In this document: in pieces, positions 39,838 through 52,697 of the stretch
Layout: the number at the start of each line of letters is the position of its first letter
Numbering within the stretch: the stretch's first letter is position 1
Assembly (NCBI RefSeq): GCF_051014685.1
Contig: NW_027478719.1
Span: 248,001-312,000 of the forward strand
Length of the DNA: 64,000 nt
Direction: 5' to 3'
From: Ptiloglossa arizonensis
Taxonomy: Eukaryota; Arthropoda; Insecta; Hymenoptera; Colletidae
The notes under the pieces: model-generated
Databases searched by the model: none
What the model saw: the letters and a program-made list of their open reading frames with translations, nothing else
Told to the model about the DNA's origin: nothing
Position numbers and translations under genes: made by a program

Positions 39838-41768
39838 AATTCTGCTGCTCCAAACGCTTAACCAGAATGGCCTAGGGAAAAAATACACATACCGTTGTAA
39901 TCGGGCGAGTTTCTACTTTCAGATGCAATAGGAAATTTTGGGTTACGTCAATCCGTTCGCGAGATATGGGAGTTTGAAGCTAAGAAATGGTTGAGAAGAC
40001 AACAAATTTTTCGCACTTCTGCTGCTCCAAACGCTTAACCAGAATGGCCTAGGGAAAAAATACACATACCGTTGTAATCGGGCGAGTTTCTACTTTCAGA
40101 TGCAATAGGAATTTTTGGGATAGGTCAGTCCGTTCGCGAGATATGAGACTTTGAAGCCAAGAAATGGTTGAGAAGGCAAAAAATTTTTCGCAATTCTGCT
40201 GCTCCAAACGCTTAACCAGAATGGCCTAGGGAAAAAATACACATACCGTTGTAATCGGGCGAGTTTCTACTTTCAGATGCAATAGGAAATTTTGGGTTAC
40301 GTCAATCCGTTCGCGAGGTATGGGAGTTTGAAGCTAAGAAATGGTTGAGAAGACAACAAATTTTTCGCACTTCTGCTGCTCCAAACGCTTAACCAGAATG
40401 GCCTAAGGAGAAAATACACGTACCGTTGTAATCGGGCGAGTTTCTACTTTCAGATGCAATAGGAATTTTTGGGTTAGGTCAATCCGTTCGCGAGATATGG
40501 GAGTTTGAAGCCAAGAAATGGTTGAGAAGACAAAAAATTTTTCGCAATTCTGCTGCTCCAAACGCTTAACCAGAATGGCCTATGGAAAAAATACACATAC
40601 CGTTGTAATCGGGCGAGTTTCTACTTTCAGATGCAACAGGAATTTTTGGGTTAGGTCAATCCGTCCGCGAGATATGGGAGTTTGAAGCCAAGAAATGGTT
40701 GAGAACACAAAAAATGTTTCGCAATTCTGATGCTCCAAACGCTTAACCAGAATGGCCTATGGAAAAAATACACATACCGTTGTAATCGGGCGAGTTTCTA
40801 CTTTCAGATGCAACAGGAATTTTTGGGTAAGGTCATTCCGTTCGCGAGATATGGGAGTTTGAAGCCAAGAAATGGTTGAGAACACAAAAAATTTTTCGCA
40901 ATTCGTCTGCTCCAAACGCTTAACCAGAATGGCCTATGGAAAAAATACACATACCGTTGTAATCGGGTGAGTTTCTACTTTCAGATGCAACAGGAATTTT
41001 TGGGTTAGGTCAATCCGTTCGCGAGATATGGGAGTTTGAAGCCAAGAAATGGTTGAGAAGGCAAAAAATTTTTCGCAATTCTGCTGCTCCAAACACTTAA
41101 CCAGAATGGCCTAGGGAAAAAATATACATACCGCTGTAATCGGGCGAGTTTCTACTTTCAGATGCAACAGGAATTTTTGGGTTAGGTCAATCCGTTCGCG
41201 AGATATGGGAGTTTGAATCCAAGAAATGGTTGAGAAGGCAAAAAATTTTTCGCAATTCTGCTGCTCCAAACGCTTAACCAGAATGGCCTAGGGAAAAAAT
41301 ACACATACCGTTGTAATCGGGCGAGTTTCTACTTTCTGATGCAATAGGAATTTTTGGGTTAGGTCAAGCCGTTCGCGAGATATGGGAGTTTGAAGCCAAG
41401 AAATGGTAGAGAAGGCAAAAAATTTTTCGCAATTCTGCTGCTCCAAACGCTTAACCAGAATGGCCTATGGAAAAAATACACATACCGTTGTAATCGGGTG
41501 AGTTTCTACTTTCAGATGCAACAGGAATTTTTGGGTTAGGTCAAGCCGTTCGCGAGATATGGGAGTTTGAAGCCAAGAAATGGTAGAGAAGGCAAAAAAT
41601 TTTTCGCAATTCTGCTGCTCCAAACGCTTAACCAGAATGGCCTAGGAAAAAAATACACAAACCGTTGTAATCGGGCGAGTTTCTACTTTCAGGTGAAATA
41701 GGAATTTTTGGGTTAGGTCTATCCGTTCGCGAGATATGGGAGTTTGAAGCTAAGAAATGGTTGAGAAG

Positions 41769-41784
41769 GCGAAAAATTTTTCGC
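41769..41784. other. Perfect 16-bp palindrome, A5T5 core
   Basis: Fifth copy, 7965 bp after the one at 33804. The comparable monomer at about 49020 has reverted to, or kept, the ordinary GGCAAAAAA form. Confidence 0.95.
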
Positions 41785-43320
41785 AATTCTGCTGCTCCAA
41801 ACGCTTAACCAGAATGGCCTAGGGAAAAAATACACATACCGTTGTAATCGGGCGAGTTTCTACTTTCAGATGCAATAGGAAATTTTGGGTTACGTCAATC
41901 CGTTCGCGAGATATGGGAGTTTGAAGCTAAGAAATGGTTGAGAAGACAACAAATTTTTCGCACTTCTGCTGCTCCAAACGCTTAACCAGAATGGCCTAGG
42001 GAAAAAATACACATACCGTTGTAATCGGGCGAGTTTCTACTTTCAGATGCAATAGGAATTTTTGGGATAGGTCAGTCCGTTCGCGAGATATGAGACTTTG
42101 AAGCCAAGAAATGGTTGAGAAGGCAAAAAATTTTTCGCAATTCTGCTGCTCCAAACGCTTAACCAGAATGGCCTAGGGAAAAAATACACATACCGTTGTA
42201 ATCGGGCGAGTTTCTACTTTCAGATGCAATAGGAAATTTTGGGTTACGTCAATCCGTTCGCGAGGTGTGGGAGTTTGAAGCTAAGAAATGGTTGAGAAGA
42301 CAACAAATTTTTCGCAATTCTGCTGCTCGAAACGCTTAACCAGAATGGGCTAGGGAAAAAATACACGTACCGTTGTAATCGGGCGAGTTTCTACTTTCAC
42401 ACGCAAGAGGAATTTTTGGGTTAGGTCAATCCGTCCGCGAGATATGGGAGTTTGAAGCCAAGAAATGGTTGAGAAGACAAAAAATTTTTCGCAATTCTGC
42501 TGCTCCAAACGCTTAACCAGAATGGCCTATGGAAAAAATACACATACCGTTGTAATCGGGCGAGTTTCTACTTTCAGATGCAACAGGAATTTTTGGGTTA
42601 GGTCAATCCGTTCGCGATATATGGGAGTTTGAAGCCAAGAAATGGTTGAGAAGGCAAAAAATTTTTCGCAATTCTGCTGCCCCAAACGCTTAACCAGAAT
42701 GGCCTAGGGACAAGATACACATACCGTTGTAATCGGGCGAGTTTCTACTTTCAGATGCAATAGGAAATTTTGAGTTACGTCAATCCGTTCGCGAGGTATG
42801 GGAGTTTGAAGCTAAGAAATGGTTGAGAAGACAACAAATTTTTCGCAATTCTGCTGCTCCAAACGCTTAACCAGAATGGGCTAGGGAAAAAATACACGTA
42901 CCGTTGTAATCGGGCGAGTTTCTACTTTCACACGCAAGAGGAATTTTTGGGTTAGGTCAATCCGTCCGCGAGATATGGGAGTTTGAAGCCAAGAAATGGT
43001 TGAGAAGACAAAAAATTTTACGCAATTCTGCTGCTCCAAACGCTTAACCAGAATGGCCTATGGAAAAGATACACATACCGTTGTAATCGGGCGAGTTTCT
43101 ACTTTCAGATGCAATAGGAATTTTTGGGATAGGTCAATCCGTTCGCGAGATATGAGACTTTGAAGCCAAGAAATGGTTGAGAAGGCAAAAAATTTTTCGC
43201 AATTCTGCTGCTCCAAACGCTTAGCCAGAATGGCCTAGGGAAAAAATACACATACCGTTGTAATCGGGCGAGTTTCTACTTTCAGATGCAATAGGAAATT
43301 TTGGGTTGCGTCAATCCGTT

Positions 43321-44545
43321 CGCGAGATATGGGAGTTTGAAGCTAAGAAATGGTTGAGAAGACAACAAATTTTTCGCACTTCTGCTGCTCCAAACGCTTA
43401 ACCAGAATGGCCTAAGGAGTAAAAACACATACCGTTGTAATCGGGCGAGATTCTACTTTCAGATGCAATAGGAATTTTTGGGATAGGTCTATCCGTTCGC
43501 GAGATATGAGACATTGAAGCCAAGAAATGGTTGAGAAGGCAAAAAATTTTTCGCAATTCTGCAGCTCCAAACGCTTAACCAGAATGGCCTAGGGAAAAAA
43601 TACACGTACCGTTGTAATCGGGCGAGTTTCTACTTTCACACACAAGAGGAATTTTTGGGTTAGGTCAATCCGTCCGCGAGATATGGGAGTTTGAAGCCAA
43701 GAAATGGTTGAGAAGACAAAAAATTTTTCGCAATTCTGCTGCTCCAAACGCTTAACCAGAATGGCCTATGGAAAAGATACACATACCGTTGTAATCGGGC
43801 GAGTTTCTACTTTCAGATGCAATAGGAATTTTTGGGATAGGTCAATCCGTTCGCGAGATATGAGACTTTGAAGCCAAGAAATGGTTGAGAAGGCAAAAAA
43901 TTTTTCGCAATTCTGCTGCTCCAAACGCTTAGCCAGAATGGCCTAGGGAAAAAATACACATACCGTTGTAATCGGGCGAGTTTCTACTTTCAGATGCAAT
44001 AGGAAATTTTGGGTTGCGTCAATCCGTTCGCGAGATATGGGAGTTTGAAGCTAAGAAATGGTTGAGAAGACAACAAATTTTTCGCACTTCTGCTGCTCCA
44101 AACGCTTAACCAGAATGGCCTAAGGAGAAAATACACATACCGTTGTAATCGGGCGAGTTTCTACTTTCAGATGCAATAGGAAATTTTGGGTTACGTCAAT
44201 CCGTTCGCGAGGTATGGGAGTTTGAAGCTAAGAAATGGTTGAGAAGACAACAAATTTTTCGCAATTCTGCTGCTCCAAACGCTTAACCAGAATGGGCTAG
44301 GGAAAAAATACACGTACCGTTGTAATCGGGCGAGTTTCTACTTTCAGATGCAATAGGAATTTTTGGGTTAGGTCAATCCGTTCGCGAGATATGGGAGTTT
44401 GAAGCCAAGAAATGGTTGAGAAGACAAAAAATTTTTCGCAATTCTGCTGCTCCAAACGCTTAACCAGAATGGCCTATGGAAAAAATACACATACCGTTGT
44501 AATCGGGCGAGTTTCTACTTTCAGATGCAACAGGAATTTTTGGGT
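43321..44545 (+). repeat. 12-mer HOR copy 1 (2124-bp offset)
   Basis: Aligns with 45445-46669 at exactly 2124 bp. GGAGTAAAAAC lies at 43416 and 45540, and CCTAAGGAGAAAATACACATACC about 690 bp further on in both (44109/46233). One difference noticed: CACACACAAGAGG versus CACACGCAAGAGG. It ends at GGGTAAGG versus GGGTTAGG. Confidence 0.87.
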
Positions 44546-45114
44546 AAGGTCATTCCGTTCGCGAGATATGGGAGTTTGAAGCCAAGAAATGGTTGAGAAC
44601 ACAAAAAATTTTTCGCAATTCGTCTGCTCCAAACGCTTAACCAGAATGGCCTATGGAAAAAATACACATACCGTTGTAATCGGGTGAGTTTCTACTTTCA
44701 GATGCAACAGGAATTTTTGGGTTAGGTCAATCCGTTCGCGAGATATGGGAGTTTGAAGCCAAGAAATGGTTGAGAAGGCAAAAAATTTTTCGCAATTCTG
44801 CTGCTCCAAACGCTTAACCAGAATGGCCTAGGGAAAAAATATACATAACGCTGTAATCGGGCGAGTTTCTACTTTCAGATGCAACAGGAATTTTTGGGTT
44901 AGGTCAATCCGTTCGCGAGATATGGGAGTTTGAATCCAAGAAATGGTTGAGAAGGCAAAAAATTTTTCGCAATTCTGCTGCTCCAAACGCTTAACCAGAA
45001 TGGCCTAGGGAAAAAATACACATACCGTTGTAATCGGGCGAGTTTCTACTTTCAGATGCAATAGGAATTTTTGGGTTAGGTCAAGCCGTTCGCGAGATAT
45101 GGGAGTTTGGAGCC

Positions 45115-45291
45115 AAGAAATGGTAGAGAAGGCAAAAAATTTTTCGCAATTCTGCTGCTCCAAACGCTTAACCAGAATGGCCTATGGAAAAAATACACAT
45201 ACCGTTGTAATCGGGCGAGTTTCTACTTTCAGATGCAACAGGAATTTTTGGGTTAGGTCAATCCGTCCGCGAGATATGGGAGTTTGGAGCC
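45115..45291 (+). repeat. Doubled single monomer, copy 1
   Basis: This monomer (AAGAAATGGTAGAGAAGG start, CCTATGG, CAACAGG, GTCCGCGAG) is repeated immediately at 45292-45468. I see no difference except the last bases, TTTGGAGCC versus TTTGAAGCT. The comparable context near 47.4 kb has one copy only, so this is a recent one-monomer duplication. Confidence 0.88.
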
Positions 45292-45468
45292 AAGAAATGG
45301 TAGAGAAGGCAAAAAATTTTTCGCAATTCTGCTGCTCCAAACGCTTAACCAGAATGGCCTATGGAAAAAATACACATACCGTTGTAATCGGGCGAGTTTC
45401 TACTTTCAGATGCAACAGGAATTTTTGGGTTAGGTCAATCCGTCCGCGAGATATGGGAGTTTGAAGCT
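45292..45468 (+). repeat. Doubled single monomer, copy 2
   Basis: Immediate repeat of 45115-45291. It joins the 12-mer copy that starts at 45445. Confidence 0.88.
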
Positions 45469-46669
45469 AAGAAATGGTTGAGAAGACAACAAATTTTTCG
45501 CACTTCTGCTGCTCCAAACGCTTAACCAGAATGGCCTAAGGAGTAAAAACACATACCGTTGTAATCGGGCGAGATTCTACTTTCAGATGCAATAGGAATT
45601 TTTGGGATAGGTCTATCCGTTCGCGAGATATGAGACATTGAAGCCAAGAAATGGTTGAGAAGGCAAAAAATTTTTCGCAATTCTGCAGCTCCAAACGCTT
45701 AACCAGAATGGCCTAGGGAAAAAATACACGTACCGTTGTAATCGGGCGAGTTTCTACTTTCACACGCAAGAGGAATTTTTGGGTTAGGTCAATCCGTCCG
45801 CGAGATATGGGAGTTTGAAGCCAAGAAATGGTTGAGAAGACAAAAAATTTTTCGCAATTCTGCTGCTCCAAACGCTTAACCAGAATGGCCTATGGAAAAG
45901 ATACACATACCGTTGTAATCGGGCGAGTTTCTACTTTCAGATGCAATAGGAATTTTTGGGATAGGTCAATCCGTTCGCGAGATATGAGACTTTGAAGCCA
46001 AGAAATGGTTGAGAAGGCAAAAAATTTTTCGCAATTCTGCTGCTCCAAACGCTTAGCCAGAATGGCCTAGGGAAAAAATACACATACCGTTGTAATCGGG
46101 CGAGTTTCTACTTTCAGATGCAATAGGAAATTTTGGGTTGCGTCAATCCGTTCGCGAGATATGGGAGTTTGAAGCTAAGAAATGGTTGAGAAGACAACAA
46201 ATTTTTCGCACTTCTGCTGCTCCAAACGCTTAACCAGAATGGCCTAAGGAGAAAATACACATACCGTTGTAATCGGGCGAGTTTCTACTTTCAGATGCAA
46301 TAGGAAATTTTGGGTTACGTCAATCCGTTCGCGAGGTATGGGAGTTTGAAGCTAAGAAATGGTTGAGAAGACAACAAATTTTTCGCAATTCTGCTGCTCC
46401 AAACGCTTAACCAGAATGGGCTAGGGAAAAAATACACGTACCGTTGTAATCGGGCGAGTTTCTACTTTCAGATGCAATAGGAATTTTTGGGTTAGGTCAA
46501 TCCGTTCGCGAGATATGGGAGTTTGAAGCCAAGAAATGGTTGAGAAGACAAAAAATTTTTCGCAATTCTGCTGCTCCAAACGCTTAACCAGAATGGCCTA
46601 TGGAAAAAATACACATACCGTTGTAATCGGGCGAGTTTCTACTTTCAGATGCAACAGGAATTTTTGGGT
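45445..46669 (+). repeat. 12-mer HOR copy 2 (2124-bp offset)
   Basis: Partner of 43321-44545. It begins immediately after the doubled GAGTTTGGAGCC monomer, in the middle of a GTCCGCGAG element. Confidence 0.87.
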
Positions 46670-48310
46670 TAGGTCAATCCGTCCGCGAGATATGGGAGTT
46701 TGAAGCCAAGAAATGGTTGAGAAGACAAAAAATGTTTCGCAATTCTGATGCTCCAAACGCTTAACCAGAATGGCCTATGGAAAAAATACACATACCGTTG
46801 TAATCGGGCGAGTTTCTACTTTCAGATGCAACAGGAATTTTTGGGTAAGGTCATTCCGTTCGCGAGATATGGGAGTTTGAAGCCAAGAAATGGTTGAGAA
46901 CACAAAAAATTTTTCGCAATTCGTCTGCTCCAAACGCTTAACCAGAATGGCCTATGGAAAAAATACACATACCGTTGTAATCGGGTGAGTTTCTACTTTC
47001 AGATGCAACAGGAATTTTTGGGTTAGGTCAATCCGTTCGCGAGATATGGGAGTTTGAAGCCAAGAAATGGTTGAGAAGGCAAAAAATTTTTCGCAATTCT
47101 GCTGCTCCAAACGCTTAACCAGAATGGCCTAGGGAAAAAATATACATAACGCTGTAATCGGGCGAGTTTCTACTTTCAGATGCAACAGGAATTTTTGGGT
47201 TAGGTCAATCCGTTCGCGAGATATGGGAGTTTGAATCCAAGAAATGGTTGAGAAGGCAAAAAATTTTTCGCAATTCTGCTGCTCCAAACGCTTAACCAGA
47301 ATGGCCTAGGGAAAAAATACACATACCGTTGTAATCGGGCGAGTTTCTACTTTCAGATGCAATAGGAATTTTTGGGTTAGGTCAAGCCGTTCGCGAGATA
47401 TGGGAGTTTGGAGCCAAGAAATGGTAGAGAAGGCAAAAAATTTTTCGCAATTCTGCTGCTCCAAACGCTTAACCAGAATGGCCTATGGAAAAAATACACA
47501 TACCGTTGTAATCGGGCGAGTTTCTACTTTCAGATGCAACAGGAATTTTTGGGTTAGGTCAATCCGTCCGCGAGATATGGGAGTTTGAAGCCAAGAAATG
47601 GTTGAGAAGACAAAAAATGTTTCGCAATTCTGATGCTCCAAACGCTTAACCAGAATGGCCTATGGAAAAAATACACATACCGTTGTAATCGGGCGAGTTT
47701 CTACTTTCAGATGCAACAGGAATTTTTGGGTAAGGTCATTCCGTTCGCGAGATATGGGAGTTTGAAGCCAAGAAATGGTTGAGAACACAAAAAATTTTTC
47801 GCAATTCGTCTGCTCCAAACGCTTAACCAGAATGGCCTATGGAAAAAATACACATACCGTTGTAATCGGGTGAGTTTCTACTTTCAGATGCAACAGGAAT
47901 TTTTGGGTTAGGTCAATCCGTTCGCGAGATATGGGAGTTTGAAGCCAAGAAATGGTTGAGAAGGCAAAAAATTTTTCGCAATTCTGCTGCTCCAAACGCT
48001 TAACCAGAATGGCCTAGGGAAAAAATATACATAACGCTGTAATCGGGCGAGTTTCTACTTTCAGATGCAACAGGAATTTTTGGGTTAGGTCAATCCGTTC
48101 GCGAGATATGGGAGTTTGAATCCAAGAAATGGTTGAGAAGGCAAAAAATTTTTCGCAATTCTGCTGCTCCAAACGCTTAACCAGAATGGCCTAGGGAAAA
48201 AATACACATACCGTTGTAATCGGGCGAGTTTCTACTTTCAGATGCAATAGGAATTTTTGGGTTAGGTCAAGCCGTTCGCGAGATATGGGAGTTTGGAGCC
48301 AAGAAATGGT
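46540..48310 (+). repeat. Tandem 5-mer HOR, two copies (885-bp period)
   Basis: 46540-47425 aligns with 47425-48310 at exactly 885 bp. TGATGCTCC lies at 46746 and 47631, TCGTCTGC at 46921 and 47806, and ATACATAACGC in both. The right limit is GGTAGAGAAGG versus GGTGGAGGAGG at 47426/48311. Confidence 0.9.
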
Positions 48311-51300
48311 GGAGGAGGCAAAAAATTTTTCGCAATTCTGCTGCTCCAAACGCTTAACCAGAATGGCCTAGGGAAAAAATACACATACCGTTGTAATCGG
48401 GCGAGTTTCTACTTTCAGATGCAATAGGAATTTTTGGGTTAGGTCAATCCGTTCGCGAGATATGAGACTTTGAAGCCAAGAAATGGTTGAGAAGGCAAAA
48501 AATTTTTCGCAATTCTGCTGTTCCAAACGCTTAACCAGAATGGCCTAGGGAAAAAATACACATACCGTTGTAATCGGGCGAGTTTCTACTTTCAAATGCA
48601 ATAGGAATTTTTGGGTTAGATCAAGCCGTTCGCGAGATATGGGAGTTTGAAGCCAAGAAATGGTAGAGAAGGCAAAAAATTTTTCGCAATTCTGCTGCTC
48701 CAAACGCTTAACCAGAATGGCCTATGGAAAAAATACACATACCGTTGTAATCGGGTGAGTTTCTACTTTCAGATGCAACAGGAATTTTTGGGTTAGGTCA
48801 AGCCGTTCGCGAGATATGGGAGTTTGAAGCCAAGAAATGGTAGAGAAGGCAAAAAATTTTTCGCAATTCTGCTGCTCCAAACGCTTAACCAGAATGGCCT
48901 AGGAAAAAAATACACAAACCGTTGTAATCGGGCGAGTTTCTACTTTCAGGTGAAATAGGAATTTTTGGGTTAGGTCTATCCGTTCGCGAGATATGGGAGT
49001 TTGAAGCTAAGAAATGGTTGAGAAGGCAAAAAATTTTTCGCAATTCTGCTGCTCCAAACGCTTAACCAGAATGGCCTAGGGAAAAAATACACATACCGTT
49101 GTAATCGGGCGAGTTTCTACTTTCAGATGCAATAGGAATTTTTGGGATAGGTCAGTCCGTTCGCGAGATATGAGACTTTGAAGCCAAGAAATGGTTGAGA
49201 AGGCAAAAAATTTTTCGCAATTCTGCTGCTCCAAACGCTTAACCAGAATGGCCTAGGGAAAAAATACACATACCGTTGTAATCGGGCGAGTTTCTACTTT
49301 CAGATGCAATAGGAAATTTTGGGTTACGTCAATCCGTTCGCGAGGTATGGGAGTTTGAAGCTAAGAAATGGTTGAGAAGACAACAAATTTTTCGCAATTC
49401 TGCTGCTCCAAACGCTTAACCAGAATGGGCTAGGGAAAAAATACACGTACCGTTGTAATCGGGCTAGTTTCTACTTTCACACGCAAGAGGAATTTTTGGG
49501 TTAGGTCAATCCGTCCGCGAGATATGGGAGTTTGAAGCCAAGAAATGGTTGAGAAGACAAAAAATTTTTCGCAATTCTGCTGCTCCAAACGCTTAACCAG
49601 AATGGCCTATGGAAAAAATACACATACCGTTGTAATCGGGCGAGTTTCTACTTTCAGATGCAACAGGAATTTTTGGGTTAGGTCAATCCGTTCGCGATAT
49701 ATGGGAGTTTGAAGCCAAGAAATGGTTGAGAAGGCAAAAAATTTTTCGCAATTCTGCTGCTCCAAACGCTTAACCAGAATGGCCTAGGGACAAAATACAC
49801 ATACCGTTGTAATCGGGCGAGTTTCTACTTTCAGATGCAATAGGAAATTTTGAGTTACGTCAATCCGTTCGCGAGGTATGGGAGTTTGAAGCTAAGAAAT
49901 GGTTGAGAAGACAACAAATTTTTCGCAATTCTGCTGCTCCAAACGCTTAACCAGAATGGGCTAGGGAAAAAATACACGTACCGTTGTAATCGGGCGAGTT
50001 TCTACTTTCACACGCAACAGGAATTTTTGGGTTAGGTCAATCCGTCCGCGAGATATGGGAGTTTGAAGCCAAGAAATGGTTGAGAAGACAAAAAATTTTT
50101 CGCAATTCTGCTGCTCCAAACGCTTAACCAGAATGGCCTATGGAAAAGATACACATACCGTTGTAATCGGGCGAGTTTCTACTTTCAGATGCAACAGGAA
50201 TTTTTGGGTTAGGTCAATCCGTTCGCGAGATATGGGAGTTTGAAGCCAAGAAATGGTTGAGAAGACAAAAAATTTTTCGCAATTCTGCTGCTCCAAACGC
50301 TTAACCAGAATGGCCTATGGAAAAAATACACATACCGTTGTAATCGGGTGAGTTTCTACTTTCAGATGCAACAGGAATTTTTGGGTTAGGTCAATCCGTT
50401 CGCGAGATATGGGAGTTTGAAGCCAAGAAATGGTTGAGAGGGCAAAAAATTTTTCGCAATTCTGCTGCTCCAAACGCTTAATCAGAATGGCCTAGGGAAA
50501 AAATATACATACCGCTGTAATCGGGCGAGTTTCTACTTTCAGATGCAACAGGAATTTTTGGGTTAGGTCAATCCGTTCGCGAGATATGGGAGTTTGAAGC
50601 CAAGAAATGGTTGAGAAGGCAAAAAATTTTTCGCAATTCTGCTGCTCCAAACGCTTAACCAGAATGGCCTAGGGAAAAAATACACATACCGTTGTAATCG
50701 GGCGAGTTTCTACTTTCAGATGAAATAGGAATTTTTGGGTTAGGTCAAGCCGTTCGCGAGATATGGGAGTTTGAAGCCAAGAAATGGTAGAGAAGGCAAA
50801 AAATTTTTCGCAATTCTGCTGCTCCAAACGCTTAACCAGAATGGCCTAGGGAAAAAATACACATACCGTTGTAATCGGGCGAGTTTCTACTTTCAGATGC
50901 AATAGGAAATTTTGGGTTACGTCAATCCGTTCGCGAGATATGGGAGTTTGAAGCTAAGAAATGGTTGAGAAGACAACAAATTTTTCGCACTTCTGCTGCT
51001 CCAAACGCTTAACCAGAATGGCCTAGGGAAAAAATACACATACCGTTGTAATCGGGCGAGTTTCTACTTTCAGATGCAATAGGAATTTTTGGGATAGGTC
51101 AGTCCGTTCGCGAGATATGAGACTTTGAAGCCAAGAAATGGTTGAGAAGGCAAAAAATTTTTCGCAATTCTGCTGCTCCAAACGCTTAACCAGAATGGCC
51201 TAGGGAAAAAATACACATACCGTTGTAATCGAGCGAGTTTCTACTTTCAGATGCAATAGGAAATTTTGGGTTACGTCAATCCGTTCGCGATATATGGGAG

Positions 51301-51327
51301 TTTGAAGCCAAGAAATGGTTGAGAAGG
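48311..51327 (+). repeat. Mixed satellite block without a dominant HOR
   Basis: About 17 monomers drawn from classes seen at 31-35 kb and 40-43 kb, in related order: CAGGTGAAATAGG, GGGATAGGTCAGTCC, GGAAATTTTGGGTTACG with GAGGTATGG, GGGCTAGGG with CACACGCAAGAGG, and CCTATGG with CGGGTGAG. Private changes include GGGCTAGTTTC near 49462, GAGAGGGCAAA near 50437 and TTAATCAGAATGG near 50479. It looks like an edited relative of the homogenised block rather than a fresh copy. Confidence 0.8.
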
Positions 51328-52632
51328 CAAAAAATTTTTCGCAATTCTGCTGCTCCAAACGCTTAACCAGAATGGCCTAGGGAAAAAATACACGTACCGT
51401 TGTAATCGGGCGAGTTTCTACTTTCACACGCAAGAGGAATTATTGGGTTAGGTCAATCCGTCCGCGAGATATGGGAGTTTGAAGCCAAGAAATGGTTGAG
51501 AAGACAAAAAATTTTTCGCAATTCTGCTGCTCCAAACGCTTAACCAGAATGGCTATGGAAAAAATACACATACCGTTGTAATCGGGCGAGTTTCTACTTT
51601 CAGATGCAGCAGGAATTTTTGGGTTAGGTCAATCCGTTCGCGAGATATGGGAGTTTGAAGCCAGGAAATGGTTGAGAAGGCAAAAAATTTTTCGCAATTC
51701 TGCTGCTCCAAACGCTTAACCAGAATGGCCTAGGGAAAAAATACACATACCGTTGTAATCGGGCGAGTTTCTACTTTCAGATGAAATAGGAATTTTTGGG
51801 TTAGGTCAAGCCGTTCGCGAGATATGGGAGTTTGAAGCCAAGAAATGGTAGAGAAGGCAAAAAATTTTTCGCAATTCTGCTGCTCCAAACGCTTAACCAG
51901 AATGGCCTAGGGAAAAAATACACATACCGTTGTAATCGGGCGAGTTTCTACTTTCAGATGCAATAGGAAATGTTGGGTTACGTCAATCCGTTCGCGAGAT
52001 ATGGGAGTTTGAAGCTAAGAAATGGTTGAGAAGACAACAAATTTTTCGCACTTCTGCTGCTCCAAACGCTTAACCAGAATGGCCTAGGGAAAAAATACAC
52101 ATACCGTTGTAATCGGGCGAGTTTCTACTTTCAGATGCAATAGGAATTTTTGGGATAGGTCAATCCGTTCGCGAGATATGAGACTTTGAAGCCAAGAAAT
52201 GGTTGAGAAGGCAAAAAATTTTTCGCAATTCTGCTGCTCCAAACGCTTAACCAGAACGGCCTAGGGAAAAAATACACATACCGTTGTAATCGGGCGAGTT
52301 TCTACTTTCAGATGCAATAGGAAATTTTGGGTTACGTCAATCCGTTCGCGAGGTATGGGAGTTTGAAGCTAAGAAATGGTTGAGAAGACAACAAATTTTT
52401 CGCAATTCTGCTGCTCCAAACGCTTAACCAGAATGGGCTAGGGAAAAAATACTCGTACCCTTGTAATCGGGCGAGTTTCTACTTTCACACGCAACAGGAA
52501 TTTTTGGGTTAGGTCAATCCGTCCGCGAGATATGGGAGTTTGAAGCCAAGAAATGGTTGAGAAGACAAAAAATTTTTCGCAATTCTGCTGCTCCAAACGC
52601 TTAACCAGAATGGCCTATGGAAAAAATACACA

Positions 52633-52649
52633 TACCGTTGTAATCGGGC
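52633..52649 (+). other. CENP-B-box-like element 1 (representative; recurs across the array)
   Basis: TACCGTTGTAATCGGGC, monomer positions 86-102. Against the mammalian 17-bp CENP-B box (essential bases nTTCGnnnnAnnCGGGn, known from the literature) it has C4, G5, A10 and C13-G16 but lacks T2 and T3: 7 of 9 essential bases. Against the fuller human form (CGTTGGAARCGGG core) 11 of 13 core bases agree. Common variants are CCGCTG, CCGTTATAATCGG, GTAACCGGG, ATCGAGCG and ATCGGGTG. That it binds a protein is inference. Confidence 0.5.
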
Positions 52650-52697
52650 GAGTTTCTACTTTCAGATGCAACAGGAATTTTTGGGTTAGGTCAATCC

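Larger units (their letters stand above)
35260..39944 (+). repeat. Tandem 13-mer HOR, two copies (2301-bp period)
   Basis: 35260-37643 aligns with 37561-39944 at exactly 2301 bp. GGAGTAAAAAC (35451/37752), TGATGCTCC (36480/38781) and TCGTCTGC (36655/38956) all fit. Differences noticed: GCAACTCTG versus GCAATTCTG near 36477. The limits are TTAGCC versus TTAACC on the left and TTGCGTC versus TTACGTC on the right. The repeat spans the junction between the two 7965-bp copies, suggesting that 13-mer exchange produced that junction. Confidence 0.9.
30216..44136 (+). repeat. Highly homogenised block of 11-mer and 13-mer HORs
   Basis: Every offset I measured between matching markers here is an exact multiple of 177. 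TGATGCTCC (from a GTTTCGCAATTCTGATGC monomer) lies at 30816, 32763, 36480, 38781 and 40728, spacings of 11, 21, 13 and 11 monomers. TCGTCTGC lies at 30991, 32938, 36655, 38956 and 40903 with the same spacings. About 79 monomers, with no non-satellite sequence. Confidence 0.92.
38372..44136 (+). repeat. 45-monomer segmental duplication, copy 2 (7965-bp offset)
   Basis: Partner of 30407-36171, with GAGGTGTGGG at 42263 and GGAGTAAAAAC at 43416. Just after its right limit (44137) copy 2 enters a GGAAATTTTGGGTTACG monomer where copy 1 continues with GGAATTTTTGGGTTAGG. The 7965-bp register returns at TCGTCTGC (44620 versus 36655), so one monomer was gained and one lost in between. Confidence 0.92.
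44137..48310 (+). repeat. HOR block with 12-mer and 5-mer copies
   Basis: About 24 monomers from the same set as the preceding block. A 12-mer copy pair (2124 bp) and a 5-mer tandem pair (885 bp) account for most of it. A class with GAGTTTGGAGCC replacing GAGTTTGAAGCC appears at about 45109, 45286, 47408 and 48293. This change removes a TGA in one frame and creates the longest plus-strand open frames of the right half, which are not genes. Confidence 0.88.

Noticed and set aside
45099..47588. Plus-strand frames at 45099-45464 (121 codons) and 47400-47588
   Set aside because: They are created by one A-to-G change, GAGTTTGAAGCC to GAGTTTGGAGCC, removing a TGA in a few monomers. The two 59-residue repeats are simply the doubled monomer.
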